This document shows, piece after piece, positions 23,693 through 32,953 of a stretch of DNA of 64,000 nt. Numbering within the stretch: the stretch's first letter is position 1; each line of letters starts with the position of its first letter. Origin of the DNA: Plantibacter sp. Leaf314 (GTDB lineage: Bacteria; Actinomycetota; Actinomycetes; Actinomycetales; Microbacteriaceae); the NCBI RefSeq assembly GCF_001423185.1, contig NZ_LMOB01000001.1, positions 1,020,875 to 1,084,874 of the forward strand, written 5' to 3'. The translations under genes were made by a program, and so were the position numbers. The notes beneath the pieces were generated by a model, which saw nothing but the letters and a program-made list of their open reading frames with translations, searched no databases and was not told the DNA's origin.

Positions 23693-25282
23693 GTGTCGGT
23701 CGATCTCCTGGAACCCCCCGTGACGGGATCGCGCCTCGACCGTTGGTGGGAGCGGATGCTCCGCACCGAGCGCCGCCGGAAGCTGTGGATCTGGGGCGGC
23801 CCCGCAGCCGTCACCCTCCTCGCCTTCGTCCTCCGGTTCTGGAACCTCGGCCACCCGCACTCGCTCGTCTTCGACGAGACGTTCTATGTGAAGGACTCGT
23901 GGTCGTTGTGGCTGAACGGGTACGAGAGCACCTGGCCGGACGGGGCGGACGAGGGCTTCGCCAACGGCGACGCCGGTGACCCGAGCACGAACCCGTCGTA
24001 CGTCGTCCACCCGCCCCTCGGCAAGTGGCTGATCGCCCTCGGCATCGCCGTCTTCGGCATCGACGACAGCACCGGGTGGCGGATCTCCACCGTCATCGCC
24101 GGCACCCTGGCGGTGCTCCTCGTGATCCTGATCGCGAAGCGCCTGTTCACCTCGTCGATCCTCGCGGTCCTCGCCGGGTTCCTGTTCGCGATCGACGGTC
24201 ACGCGATCGTGATGGCGCGGGTCTCCCTGCTCGACAACTTCGTGATGCTGTTCGTGCTGGCGGGGTTCGGTGCGATCCTGCTCGACCGCTCCTGGCATGC
24301 GTCCCGACTCGCCGCCAAGCTCGCCTCGAGCCGTTCCGGTGGCGCGGAACCGGCCTGGGGTCCCGTGCTCTGGTGGCGCCCCTGGCTGCTCGCCGCCGGG
24401 ATCGCGTTCGGTGCGGCGACGGCCGTCAAGTGGAACGGCCTGTACTTCCTCGCCGCGTTCGGCCTGTACGTCATCGTCGCCGACCTCCTGCTCCGCCGCC
24501 GCCTCGGGCTCAGCCTCTGGGCGAGCGCCGCGGTCCTCAAGCAGGGTCCCGTCTCCTTCCTGACGATGGTCCCGGTCGCCGCGGTGGTGTACCTCGCGAG
24601 CTGGTCGGGGTGGATCCTCACCTCGGGCGGCTACGACCGGCAATGGGCGAACGCCGTCGGCAACGGGTGGACCGGCACCTTCGCCTGGGTCCCCCACTGG
24701 TTCCAGAGCCTCGTCCACTACCACCAGAGCGCGTACGGCTTCCACGTCGGGTTGAGCACACCGCACCCGTACGCGGCGAACCCGCTCGGCTGGTTGCTCA
24801 TGATCCGGCCGACCAGCATGTACTACCAGTCCCCCGCGATGGGGACCGACGGCTGCGCCTGGGACGCCTGCTCCTCGGCCATCACCTCGATCGGCAACCC
24901 GCTCATCTGGTGGGGAGCAGCCGTCGCTCTCGGCTACTGCGTCTACCGTCTGGTCCGCTACCGCGAATGGCAGGTGGGGCTCATCGTGCTCGGCGTCGCG
25001 GCGGGCTACCTCCCGTGGCTGCTGTACTTGAACCGCACGGTGTTCCAGTTCTACACGATCGTGTTCGAGCCGTACCTGATCCTCGCGCTCGTCTTCGCGG
25101 TCGGGAAGATCCTCGGGTCCCGTGATGATCCGGAGGAACGCCGGGTCGCCGGTGTCGGGGTGATCGGCGTGTTCCTGACGATCACCACGCTCCTGAGCAT
25201 CTTCTGGTACCCGCTCTGGACCGCGATCACCGTCCCGTACTGGTTCTGGCACCTCCACGCCTGGTTGCCGTCGTGGGTCTGA
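23693..25282 (+). CDS. pmt: Dolichyl-phosphate-mannose–protein mannosyltransferase (Pmt, GT39)
   Basis: A 529-residue polytopic membrane enzyme that transfers mannose from polyprenyl-phosphomannose to Ser/Thr of exported proteins. The first extracytoplasmic loop has the catalytic acidic pair in SLVFDETFYVKDSW (near residue 60), and HPPLGKWLIALGI follows; about ten hydrophobic segments are visible, ending in a C-terminal PYWFWHLHAWLPSWV. The GTG at 23693 gives VSVDLLEPP; a weak TTAGAT lies six bases before it. It is divergent from rsmI, the same pairing as M. tuberculosis Rv1002c/Rv1003. Confidence 0.93.
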   Translation: MSVDLLEPPVTGSRLDRWWERMLRTERRRKLWIWGGPAAVTLLAFVLRFWNLGHPHSLVFDETFYVKDSWSLWLNGYESTWPDGADEGFANGDAGDPSTNPSYVVHPPLGKWLIALGIAVFGIDDSTGWRISTVIAGTLAVLLVILIAKRLFTSSILAVLAGFLFAIDGHAIVMARVSLLDNFVMLFVLAGFGAILLDRSWHASRLAAKLASSRSGGAEPAWGPVLWWRPWLLAAGIAFGAATAVKWNGLYFLAAFGLYVIVADLLLRRRLGLSLWASAAVLKQGPVSFLTMVPVAAVVYLASWSGWILTSGGYDRQWANAVGNGWTGTFAWVPHWFQSLVHYHQSAYGFHVGLSTPHPYAANPLGWLLMIRPTSMYYQSPAMGTDGCAWDACSSAITSIGNPLIWWGAAVALGYCVYRLVRYREWQVGLIVLGVAAGYLPWLLYLNRTVFQFYTIVFEPYLILALVFAVGKILGSRDDPEERRVAGVGVIGVFLTITTLLSIFWYPLWTAITVPYWFWHLHAWLPSWV

Positions 25283-25292
25283 CGGGCGGTCG

Positions 25293-26306
25293 GTGGTGAA
25301 GGCCATCCCCGGCGTGCTCGTCGCCGGTGCCGCGGCACTGCTCGCCCTCGGGTTGCACACCCTCGTGCCGGTCGTGCCACTCCTCACCGCGAGCGTCCTG
25401 CTCGGGATGGTCACGGGCCAGTTGCCGGCCTTCCAGCGGCTCGCGAGCGGCGTGCTCAAGCCGGGACTCGGACTCAGCGCGAAGCGGCTCATGCGGATCG
25501 GGATCGTGCTGCTGGGGCTGAAGCTCAGCCTCGTCGACATCGCCGGACTCGGCTGGGTGACCCTGGCGACCACCGTGGCCATCGTCGTCATCACCTTCTT
25601 CACCACCCTGTGGCTCGGCAAGGCGATCGGCCTCACCGGCCCGGAACCGTTGCTCATCGCGACCGGCTTCTCCATCTGCGGTGCCTCGGCGATCGGTGCG
25701 ATGAGCGGGGTCGTGAAGGCGAAGGACGAGGAACAGGCCACCCCGATCGCGCTCGTCACCCTCTGCGGCACGCTCGCGATCTTCGTCCTCCCCGCGCTCC
25801 GCGGACCGCTCGGCCTGACCGACGAGCAGTTCGGCCACTGGGTGGGTGCGAGCGTGCACGACGTCGGCCAGGTGGTCGCGACCGCGCAGATCGCGGGGAC
25901 GAGCGCGCTCGCCGTCGCCGTGGTCGTCAAGCTCACGCGCGTCGTCCTGCTCGCGCCCATGGTCGCCGCCGCCGCGACGATCGAACGCCGCCGACTCCAG
26001 ACCGTGTCGGCCGGAGCCGGCGGGGGCGCGGACGGGACCGCCACCGCTCGACCGCCGATCGTCCCGCTGTTCGTCGCCGGCTTCATCGCGGCCGTGCTCG
26101 TCCGCACGCTCCTGCCGGTGCCCGAGGTCGTCCTCGACGTCGCGGACGCCGCGCAGACCGCGCTGCTCGCGATGGCGCTGTTCGCGCTCGGCGCGGCGAT
26201 CCGGGTGCGGACGCTCATCACCACCGGGTGGCGGGCGCTCGTCGTCGGCCTCGGGTCGTGGCTCCTCATCGCCGTCCTGGCGCTCGGAGCAGTGCACCTG
26301 TCCTGA
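25293..26306 (+). CDS. YeiH-family (UPF0324) putative sulfate exporter
   Basis: A 337-residue membrane protein with about ten hydrophobic helices. The family motifs LMRIGIVLLGLKLSL and GFSICGASAIGAMSGVVKAKDEEQ are clear, as is GASVHDVGQVVATAQ. These proteins are annotated as sulfate or sulfonate-derived sulfite exporters; the transported ion has not been settled in most cases. It starts 11 bases after pmt and may be co-transcribed. It converges with the guanidinium exporter gene. Confidence 0.85.
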   Translation: MVKAIPGVLVAGAAALLALGLHTLVPVVPLLTASVLLGMVTGQLPAFQRLASGVLKPGLGLSAKRLMRIGIVLLGLKLSLVDIAGLGWVTLATTVAIVVITFFTTLWLGKAIGLTGPEPLLIATGFSICGASAIGAMSGVVKAKDEEQATPIALVTLCGTLAIFVLPALRGPLGLTDEQFGHWVGASVHDVGQVVATAQIAGTSALAVAVVVKLTRVVLLAPMVAAAATIERRRLQTVSAGAGGGADGTATARPPIVPLFVAGFIAAVLVRTLLPVPEVVLDVADAAQTALLAMALFALGAAIRVRTLITTGWRALVVGLGSWLLIAVLALGAVHLS

Positions 26307-26334
26307 CGCCCTGCGGCTCGCCGAGCTGCTCGGG

Positions 26335-26658
26335 CTAGTGCTCCCCGCCCACGAGCTTGAGGCCGATGACGCAACCGATGAGCCCGAGGATGAGCAGCAC
26401 CTTGACGACGGACAGTTCCTCACCGCCGAAGACCATGGCGTAGCCGACGGTAAGCGCGGCACCGATCCCGACCCACACGGCGTAGGCGGTGCCGACCTGG
26501 ATGTCGCGCATGGCCCAGGCCAGGCCCGCCATGCTGAGGACGAGCGCCACGCCGAAGGTGACGGTGGGCCAGAGCTTGGTGAAGCCCTCGGACTTGCCGA
26601 GCGCGGTGGCCCAGACGGCCTCCAGGACACCCGATGCGATGAGCACGATCCATGACAT
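26335..26658 (-). CDS. SMR-family guanidinium exporter (SugE/Gdx-like)
   Basis: A 107-residue protein with four transmembrane helices. MSWIVLIASGVLEAVWATALGKSEGFTKL carries the membrane-embedded glutamate of SMR transporters, and the WAMRDIQVGTAYAVWVGIG segment is the SugE/Gdx variant rather than EmrE. Gdx proteins exchange guanidinium for protons. The ATG at 26658 has GAGGAG eight bases upstream; an earlier in-frame GTG at 26667 is less likely. A guanidine-III riboswitch directly upstream identifies the substrate. Confidence 0.93.
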   Translation of the reverse strand: MSWIVLIASGVLEAVWATALGKSEGFTKLWPTVTFGVALVLSMAGLAWAMRDIQVGTAYAVWVGIGAALTVGYAMVFGGEELSVVKVLLILGLIGCVIGLKLVGGEH

Positions 26659-26675
26659 GACGATCACTCCTCAGT

Positions 26676-26716
26676 GGTCAGTCTTGTCGCGTTCCGGGTA
26701 CTGCGCCCTCGTCCGG
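26676..26716 (-). ncRNA. Guanidine-III riboswitch (ykkC-III / mini-ykkC class)
   Basis: The minus strand reads CCGGACGAGG, then GCGCAGTACCCGG, then GACAAGACTG, in the order and spacing of the guanidine-III aptamer (the Thermobifida fusca example reads CCGGACGAGG...GTACCCGG...GACAAGAC as I recall it). CCGG at the 5' end can pair with the CCGG of ACCCGG, and CAGT can form the pseudoknot with ACTG after GACAAG. Between the aptamer and the exporter ATG, CACT/AGTG flanks the ribosome site GAGG, so translation can be gated. It should turn the exporter on when guanidine is present. Confidence 0.9.
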
Positions 26717-26844
26717 CAACCCCATCGGGGCTGTGCCCGTCACGATACGCGTCCGGCCTGGGCAGGCGCTGGGCACGGTGATGGACGGTCGGGAGCAATG
26801 CGTCCTTCTGTTGCAGCAGGGCCGAGCCCCGCGTGGCGCTCGGG

Positions 26845-26850
26845 TAGCGT
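26845..26850 (+). promoter_or_regulatory. -10 element (TAGCGT) of metY, leaderless
   Basis: TAGCGT, then six bases, then the metY ATG at 26857. I saw no riboswitch in the ~140 bases between the guanidine aptamer and this gene. Confidence 0.5.
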
Positions 26851-26856
26851 GAACGC

Positions 26857-28146
26857 ATGGCAGATCGTGAGTATGGCTTCCGCACGCGTGCGATCCACGC
26901 GGGCAACATCCCCGACCAGGTGACCGGCGCCCGCGCGCTGCCCATCTACCAGTCGAGCGCCTTCGTCTTCGACGACACCGCCGACGCCGCCGCGCGCTTC
27001 GCCCTGCAGAAGTACGGCAACATCTACTCCCGTCTCGCGAACCCGACGGTCGCGAGCTTCGAGGAGCGCATCGCGAGCCTCGAAGGCGGTCTCGGTGCCG
27101 TCGCGACGGCCTCCGGTCTCGCCGCGCAGTACATCACCTTCGCCTCGCTCGCCGGGCAGGGCGACCACATCGTCGCCTCGGCCAACCTCTACGGCGGGTC
27201 GATCACGCAGCTCGACGTCACCCTGCGACGCTTCGGCATCGAGACCACGTTCGTGCAGTCCTCCGACGCGGCCGACTACGCCGCCGCGATCCAGGAGAAC
27301 ACCAAGCTCGTCTTCGCCGAGACGGTCGCGAACCCGTCCGGCGAGATCGCCGACATCGAGGGTCTGGCCGACGTCGCCCACGCCCACGGCATCCCGCTCA
27401 TCATCGACTCCACGATCGCCACGCCCTACCTCAACCGTCCGATCGAGTGGGGTGCCGACATCGTCACGCACTCCGCGACCAAGTTCCTCGGCGGACACGG
27501 CACGACGCTCGGTGGCGTCGTCGTCGAGAGCGGCCGGTTCGACTGGGACTCCGACAAGTTCCCGCTCTTCGGGCAGCCGGTGCCGAGTTACGGCGGGCTG
27601 CAGTGGTCGGGGAACTTCGGCGAGTACGCCTTCCTCACCCGCCTCCGTGCGGAGCAGTTGCGCGACATCGGCCCGGCGCTCGCGCCGCACTCGGCCTTCC
27701 TGCTCGCGCAGGGCGTCGAGACGCTGCCGTTCCGCATCCAGGCGCATGTCGACAACGCGCGGATCGTGGCCGAATGGTTGGACGCCGACCCGCGCATCGC
27801 CGCCGTCAACTGGGCCGGACTCCCCGCCCACCCGCACCACGAGCGGGCGAACAAGTACCTACCGAAGGGGCCGGGCTCCGTCTTCAGCTTCGAGGTGAAG
27901 GGTGGTCGCCAGGTCGGTCAGAAACTCATCGAGTCCGTCGACCTCGCGAGCCACCTGGCGAACATCGGCGACGCGAAGACGCTCATCATCCACCCGGCGT
28001 CGACCACGCACGCCCAGCTCTCCGACCAGCAGCTCGTCGATGCAGGCGTGCTGCCCGGCATCGTCCGACTGAGCGTCGGCATCGAGGACCCGGACGACAT
28101 CATCTACGACCTCGACCAGGCCCTCGCGGCCGCGGTGAAGGAGTAA
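26857..28146 (+). CDS. metY: O-acetylhomoserine sulfhydrylase
   Basis: A 429-residue PLP enzyme that forms homocysteine from O-acetylhomoserine and sulfide, the direct sulfhydrylation route to methionine. The N-terminal [30 protein letters not shown] and [22 protein letters not shown] are typical, and the PLP lysine is in [11 protein letters not shown] (near residue 211). Its length (429) fits MetY better than MetB/MetC (~390). The start is leaderless by spacing. It is followed after four bases by a CoA-binding-domain protein, a common metY neighbour. Confidence 0.94.
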   Translation: MADREYGFRTRAIHAGNIPDQVTGARALPIYQSSAFVFDDTADAAARFALQKYGNIYSRLANPTVASFEERIASLEGGLGAVATASGLAAQYITFASLAGQGDHIVASANLYGGSITQLDVTLRRFGIETTFVQSSDAADYAAAIQENTKLVFAETVANPSGEIADIEGLADVAHAHGIPLIIDSTIATPYLNRPIEWGADIVTHSATKFLGGHGTTLGGVVVESGRFDWDSDKFPLFGQPVPSYGGLQWSGNFGEYAFLTRLRAEQLRDIGPALAPHSAFLLAQGVETLPFRIQAHVDNARIVAEWLDADPRIAAVNWAGLPAHPHHERANKYLPKGPGSVFSFEVKGGRQVGQKLIESVDLASHLANIGDAKTLIIHPASTTHAQLSDQQLVDAGVLPGIVRLSVGIEDPDDIIYDLDQALAAAVKE

Positions 28147-28150
28147 CGGC

Positions 28151-28789
28151 ATGAGCACTTCGACAAGCTCAGTGACCGGGCAGGGCAAGACAGTGACCGG
28201 GCAGGACGAGACAGTGACCGGGCAGGACGCGACGGAGACCGTCCGACTCACCAACGGGCTCACCTGCTCGCTGCCGGCGAGCTCACCCCTCGCGAAGCTC
28301 CTGCGATCCCAGCGCACCTGGGTCGGACCGGACGCCAAGGCCCGCCTCAAGCTGCTCCGTGAAGCGAAGTCCGTCGCCATCGTCGGCGCCTCCCCCAACC
28401 CCGCGCGCTCCTCGTACTTCGTGGGCACCTACCTGCAGCAGTCGAGCGACTTCCGCATCTACTTCGTCAACCCGAACGCGACCGAGATCCTCGGGCAGCC
28501 CGCGTACCCCGACCTCGCGTCGCTCCCCGAGGTCCCCGACATCGTCGACGTGTTCCGGAAGGCGAGCGACATCCCGCAGGTCATCGACGAGGTCGTCGCC
28601 GTCGGCGCCCCCACCGTCTGGGTCCAGCTCGGCATCTGGAACCAGGAGGCAGCCGAGTACGGCGAGTCGAAGGGTCTGAACGTCGTGATGGACCGCTGCA
28701 TCAAGGTGGAGCACGCCCGCTTCCACGGCGGCCTGCACCTGCTGGGCTTCGACACCGGGCAGATCACCGCCCGCAAGACCCTGCGGTAG
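28151..28789 (+). CDS. CoA-binding domain protein (YccU-like) with repeat-derived N-terminus
   Basis: A 212-residue protein. From about residue 65 it is a CoA-binding Rossmann domain (SVAIVGASPNPARSSYFVGTYL; LNVVMDRCIKVEH; GLHLLGF) as in the YccU/YneT family, which binds CoA but has no established reaction. The first ~28 residues are not family-like: they translate the dispersed repeat (STSTSSVTG) and then a 21-base unit repeated three times, giving TVTGQ/TVTGQD/TVTGQD. The ATG at 28151 has a weak ribosome site, and the true start could be internal, since no Met occurs before the domain but GTG codons do. It follows metY directly. Confidence 0.82.
   Translation: MSTSTSSVTGQGKTVTGQDETVTGQDATETVRLTNGLTCSLPASSPLAKLLRSQRTWVGPDAKARLKLLREAKSVAIVGASPNPARSSYFVGTYLQQSSDFRIYFVNPNATEILGQPAYPDLASLPEVPDIVDVFRKASDIPQVIDEVVAVGAPTVWVQLGIWNQEAAEYGESKGLNVVMDRCIKVEHARFHGGLHLLGFDTGQITARKTLR
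28159..28234 (+). repeat. Dispersed repeat plus three 21-base tandem units inside a gene
   Basis: TTCGACAAGCTCAGTGACC (28159-28177) is a copy of the window's dispersed repeat. GTGACCGGGCAGG plus eight bases repeats at 28172, 28193 and 28214. All units keep frame with the CoA-binding protein. Confidence 0.8.
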
Positions 28790-28806
28790 CCGTCCCACCC
28801 GCTGGG

Positions 28807-28812
28807 TATGCT
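28807..28812 (+). promoter_or_regulatory. -10 element (TATGCT) of the BTAD regulator, leaderless
   Basis: TATGCT followed by six bases and the GTG start at 28819. Confidence 0.5.
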
Positions 28813-28818
28813 CGACAG

Positions 28819-31800
28819 GTGCCCGCGTCCACGCCTCGAGTGACCGTGCTCGGTCCCGTCCGCGTCGTGGGTCGTGCCGGCGGGCTGGTCGAACCGGGTG
28901 GGCGCCGCGCCAAAGCCCTCGTGGCCGCGCTCGCCCTCGCGGAGGGCCGGTCCGTGTCGACGACGGCCCTCATCGACGCGCTCTGGGACGACGCCCCGCC
29001 GGTCGGTGCGAAGGCGGCCCTGCAGACCCTCGTGTCCCGGGTGCGAGCCGTCGCCGAGCCAGGACTCATCGAGTCGTCGGCCGCCGGCTACCGGCTCACG
29101 GCCGGCGCGGACGACGTCGACCTCGGCGCCGCCTCCGCCCTCGCGGACGCCGCGTCGACGGCGGTGCGAGGCGGCGACCCGCACGCTGCCGCGCAGCTCT
29201 CGCAGGAGGCCTTGCAGCTCTGGACCGGTGACCCCGGCGCCGAGCTCGACCCACCGCTCGCCGAGGAGCTCTCCGGCCGTGGGGCGCGACTGCAGGACGA
29301 GCTGCGCCGGGTCAGGGCGCAGAGCCGGATCGACATGGGCGAGGGTGTCGCCGTGATCAGCGACCTGGAGTCGCTCGCCGCAGCGGCACCGCTCGACGAT
29401 GCGACGCACCTGATGCTCTTCAACGCCTACGCGCAGTGCGGCCGACGCGCCGATGCGATGCGCTTGTTCTCTGACCACCGGCGCCACCTGCGGGACGAGC
29501 TCGGGACGGATCCGGCGAACGCCCTCGTCGCCGCCCACACCTCCCTGCTGCAGGAGGGCGCCGATCAGCCGGCGACCGCGGCCTCCGCCCACGGAGCACC
29601 GCCTCCACCTCAGGAACGCACCGACCGCCTCGTCCTGGGGCTCCGCACGCCGCCGAACGAGCTCATCGGACGGGAGACGGACCTCGAGGCGATCCGGGAG
29701 CTGGTCGCCGAGGTGCGGATGACGACGATCCTCGGCCCGGGTGGACTCGGCAAGACCCGCCTGGCCCAGGAGGTCGCCCGCCGCGCGTCGGCATCCACAC
29801 CGGGTGTCGTCTTCGTGGAGCTCGCCAGCATCCGGGACGCGGAGGACCTCCCGCTCGCGGTGGCCACCGCCCTCGGCATCCGGGACGTCACCGGCTCCCG
29901 GCGCCTCGGCGAGGCCTTCGCCGCCCTGCCCGTGGACCTGCATGAGCGCATCGTCGCGCGGCTGTCCGAACGTCCCACGCTGCTCGTCATGGACAACTGC
30001 GAACACCTCGTGGACGCGGCGGCCCGGTGGATCGCCGACGTCCTCGACTGGACGACGGGCCTCCGCGTCCTCGCGACCAGCCGCAGCCCGCTGTCGATCA
30101 CGGCCGAGCACGTCTACCAGCTCGAACCGCTCGGCGCCGCCCACACCGACGGTGACGACCCGGACGAGGTCGGCCCGGCGGTGCGCCTGTTCATCGAACG
30201 AGCTCGCGCCGCCCGCCCGGGCGTCCACATCCCGCTCGAGACCGCGGCACGACTGTGCGCCGCTCTGGACGGGCTCCCCCTCGCGATCGAGCTGGCGGCG
30301 GCACGGACCCGCTCCATGTCCGTGGAGGAGGTGGAACGACGGCTCGGGAACCGTTTCGCCCTGCTGACCACCGGCTCCCGCAGCGCACCCGAGCGTCACC
30401 AGACCCTCCACGCGGTCATCGAGTGGAGTTGGAACCTCCTCGGTGAGCGTGAGCGGACGGTCCTGCGTCGCACGTCGCGATTCCCGGACGGGTTCGGCAT
30501 CGACGCGGCCGGCGCCGTCGCCCCGGAGGTCGACGATGTCGCCGACGCCCTCGACGCGCTCGTCGGACAATCGCTCCTGACCGTCCGGGACGACCCGGCG
30601 ACCGGGTCGCTCCGATTCCGGATGCTCGAGACGGTGCGCGAGTTCGGGATGATCGCGATGCAGGACGCCGGCGAGGAGGCGGAGGTCGTGGACGCCATGC
30701 GGCGGTGGGCGATCGCCCTCGCCGACGCGATGCAGCCGCGCATGCACGGGGCCGAGCAACTCGACGCCTTCGCGATCCTCGCCCTCGAACAGGACACCCT
30801 CGTGAGCATCCTGCGACAGGCCCTCGCCGACGACCGGGCAGACGTCGTCGGCCCGCTGTTCGCCGCGCTCGCGGTGTTCTGGACCTTCCGGAGCGCCCAT
30901 CAGGAGGTGCTCGCGTTCGGTGAGCCGGTCCTCGCCGTCCTCCGACGCCAGGACGCCGGCTCGGTGACCGGTGACGCCCCGGCGGTCGCGTTCGCGATCA
31001 TCGCGGTGACCTTCCTCACCACCGACGTCCGGACGTCGGCCCGCGCGATCGGGGCGCTCCGCCGCGTCGAACGCGTGCATCGGACGGAGCACCCGCGGAT
31101 GCACGCGCTCGTCGGGCTCATGCTCGCCGCCGGACGCGCCGATCGGTCGGTGGACCTCATGCAGTCGTTCCGGACCTCACCCGACCCTCGGGTCGCCAAC
31201 GTCGGCAACCTCCTCGCGGCGCAGATGGCCGAGAACGAGGGCGACCCGGCATCAGCAGAGGTGGCCGCGCTCCGGGCGAACGAGCTCTCCGTGTCGATCG
31301 GCGACGTCTGGGGAGCTGCGATGAGCGCGCACATGCTGGCGCAGTTGCACAGCCAGAACGCCGAATCCGAGTCCGCCCTCCACTGGGCCGGGTTGGCGGC
31401 CACCGGCCTCGAAGCGATCGGCGCCGAGGCCGACCTCCGCCAGCTGGACTGGCTCATCGCGCTCGGCGACATCGGCCGGGGCGACTACGCGTCGGCGACC
31501 GCGGTCCTCGACCGCTTCCTCGCCGATGAGACGCCGTCGACGGGCTTCACACCGATCCCCGAACGCGAGTCGATCGTGTGGGCCGGCCTCGCCGAGATCG
31601 CCCGCGCCCAGGGCGACAGCCGACGCGGCACCGAGCTCTACGGCCGCGCGCTCGGGGCCTTCAGCGGCGGTGAGTCCCGCCGCTCGCCCTGGTTCGCGCT
31701 CGTCGCCTCCGCCGCCCTCGCTGCGGCCGTGCTCGACGGCACCACCTCCTCCGAGGTCCACGGGCGTCTGGCCCGCCTGATCCGGACCCGGACGGTCGCG

Positions 31801-32118
31801 CTCGGCCGCCTGCTGCCGGAACGGTTCGACCGCCCCGTCCTCGGCGCCACCGTCCTCGCCCTCGGCAGCTGGTACCTGCGTGCGGAGGAGGACGACGTCC
31901 GGGTGGTCGGCGCGGAGCTCGTCGCCCTCGCCGCCGGGCTCGCGTCCCGGCAGGACATCCCGTCACTCGTCCGCCGCCTGCACGAACCGGACGCGAACGT
32001 CCTCCTGAGCGACGTCGACGACACGGTCATCGCCGCACGGGTCGCCCGCCTGTCCGCGAACGAGAGCGCCGCCAGGGCCCTCGAGCTGCTGGGCAGCCGG
32101 GTCCTGGCGGCGCGCTGA
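28819..32118 (+). CDS. AfsR/SARP-type BTAD regulator with NB-ARC and TPR-like region
   Basis: A 1099-residue transcriptional regulator. Residues ~1-95 are an OmpR-like winged helix (VTVLGPVRVVGRAG...LVAALALAEGRSV...DALWDDAPPVGAKAALQTLVSRVRA). Residues ~95-250 form the BTAD domain. An NB-ARC/STAND ATPase follows, with P-loop ILGPGGLGKTR near residue 303, Walker B LLVMDNCEH (~388) and GLPLAIELAAARTRSM (~490). The remaining ~550 residues are helical and alanine/leucine-rich, consistent with TPR-like repeats. Proteins of this architecture activate secondary-metabolite or transporter genes. No biosynthetic cluster is adjacent, but a DrrAB-like exporter converges on it. GTG start, leaderless spacing. 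Confidence 0.88.
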   Translation: MPASTPRVTVLGPVRVVGRAGGLVEPGGRRAKALVAALALAEGRSVSTTALIDALWDDAPPVGAKAALQTLVSRVRAVAEPGLIESSAAGYRLTAGADDVDLGAASALADAASTAVRGGDPHAAAQLSQEALQLWTGDPGAELDPPLAEELSGRGARLQDELRRVRAQSRIDMGEGVAVISDLESLAAAAPLDDATHLMLFNAYAQCGRRADAMRLFSDHRRHLRDELGTDPANALVAAHTSLLQEGADQPATAASAHGAPPPPQERTDRLVLGLRTPPNELIGRETDLEAIRELVAEVRMTTILGPGGLGKTRLAQEVARRASASTPGVVFVELASIRDAEDLPLAVATALGIRDVTGSRRLGEAFAALPVDLHERIVARLSERPTLLVMDNCEHLVDAAARWIADVLDWTTGLRVLATSRSPLSITAEHVYQLEPLGAAHTDGDDPDEVGPAVRLFIERARAARPGVHIPLETAARLCAALDGLPLAIELAAARTRSMSVEEVERRLGNRFALLTTGSRSAPERHQTLHAVIEWSWNLLGERERTVLRRTSRFPDGFGIDAAGAVAPEVDDVADALDALVGQSLLTVRDDPATGSLRFRMLETVREFGMIAMQDAGEEAEVVDAMRRWAIALADAMQPRMHGAEQLDAFAILALEQDTLVSILRQALADDRADVVGPLFAALAVFWTFRSAHQEVLAFGEPVLAVLRRQDAGSVTGDAPAVAFAIIAVTFLTTDVRTSARAIGALRRVERVHRTEHPRMHALVGLMLAAGRADRSVDLMQSFRTSPDPRVANVGNLLAAQMAENEGDPASAEVAALRANELSVSIGDVWGAAMSAHMLAQLHSQNAESESALHWAGLAATGLEAIGAEADLRQLDWLIALGDIGRGDYASATAVLDRFLADETPSTGFTPIPERESIVWAGLAEIARAQGDSRRGTELYGRALGAFSGGESRRSPWFALVASAALAAAVLDGTTSSEVHGRLARLIRTRTVALGRLLPERFDRPVLGATVLALGSWYLRAEEDDVRVVGAELVALAAGLASRQDIPSLVRRLHEPDANVLLSDVDDTVIAARVARLSANESAARALELLGSRVLAAR

Positions 32119-32137
32119 CCGTCCGTCGGAGCCGATC

Positions 32138-32953
32138 TCAGGCGCGGCGCATGTACGCCCGCACCGTCAGCGGTGCGAACACCGCGACGATGACCGCAGC
32201 ACCGAGGAGCGCGAGCCAGGCGTCCGAGCCGAAGGTGCCGGTGTTCGCGAGGTCGCGGACGGCGGTGACGAGGTGCGAGACCGGGTTCACGGCGACGAAG
32301 CCCTGGAGGAACGCCGGCATCGTGTCCGGGTTCACGAACGCGTTCGAGAGGAACGTGAGCGGGAACAGCACCAGGAAGGAGATGCCCTGCACGCTGCTGG
32401 CGCTCCGGGCGATGACCCCGAAGAACGCGAAGATCCAACTGATGGCCCAGGCGCAGACGATCACGAGCAGACCGGCGACCACCACGAAGCCGAGGCCACC
32501 CTCCGGCCGGTAGCCCATGACGAACCCCATGGCGAAGGTGAGCGTGGTCGCGATCGTGTACCGCACGGTGTCGGCCAGGAGTGCACCCGCCAACGGCGCG
32601 ATCCGGGCGATGGGCATCGACTTGAAGCGGTCGAACACGCCCTTGTCCATGTCCTCGCGCAGCTGGATCCCGGTCACGACCGAGGTCGTGATGACGGTCT
32701 GCACGAGGATGCCGGGGATGATGATCGGGAGGTAGCTCGCCACGTCGCCGGCGATCGCGCCGCCGAAGATGTAGGTGAACATCAGGGTGAAGATGATCGG
32801 CTGGATCGTCACGTCGATCAGCTGCTCCGGCGTCCGTTTGATCTTGAGCAGTCCGCGGTACGCCATGGTGAAGGAGTTGCGGACCGTCTGCGACAGGCTG
32901 ACGTGGTTCCGGAGGGACCGGTCCGTGCCGGGGGTGATGGTGATCGTGCTCAT
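32138..32953 (-). CDS. ABC-2 type transporter permease (DrrB-like)
   Basis: A 271-residue membrane protein with six hydrophobic helices. The N-terminal KIKRTPEQLIDVTIQPIIFTLMFTYIFGGAI and the loop RSASSVQGISFLVLFPLTFLSNAFV are the DrrB/daunorubicin-resistance permease pattern. It forms the membrane half of an exporter with the ATPase encoded upstream, which overlaps it by ATGA. The substrate is unknown; family members export antibiotics, lipids or polyketides. Confidence 0.9.
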   Translation of the reverse strand: MSTITITPGTDRSLRNHVSLSQTVRNSFTMAYRGLLKIKRTPEQLIDVTIQPIIFTLMFTYIFGGAIAGDVASYLPIIIPGILVQTVITTSVVTGIQLREDMDKGVFDRFKSMPIARIAPLAGALLADTVRYTIATTLTFAMGFVMGYRPEGGLGFVVVAGLLVIVCAWAISWIFAFFGVIARSASSVQGISFLVLFPLTFLSNAFVNPDTMPAFLQGFVAVNPVSHLVTAVRDLANTGTFGSDAWLALLGAAVIVAVFAPLTVRAYMRRA

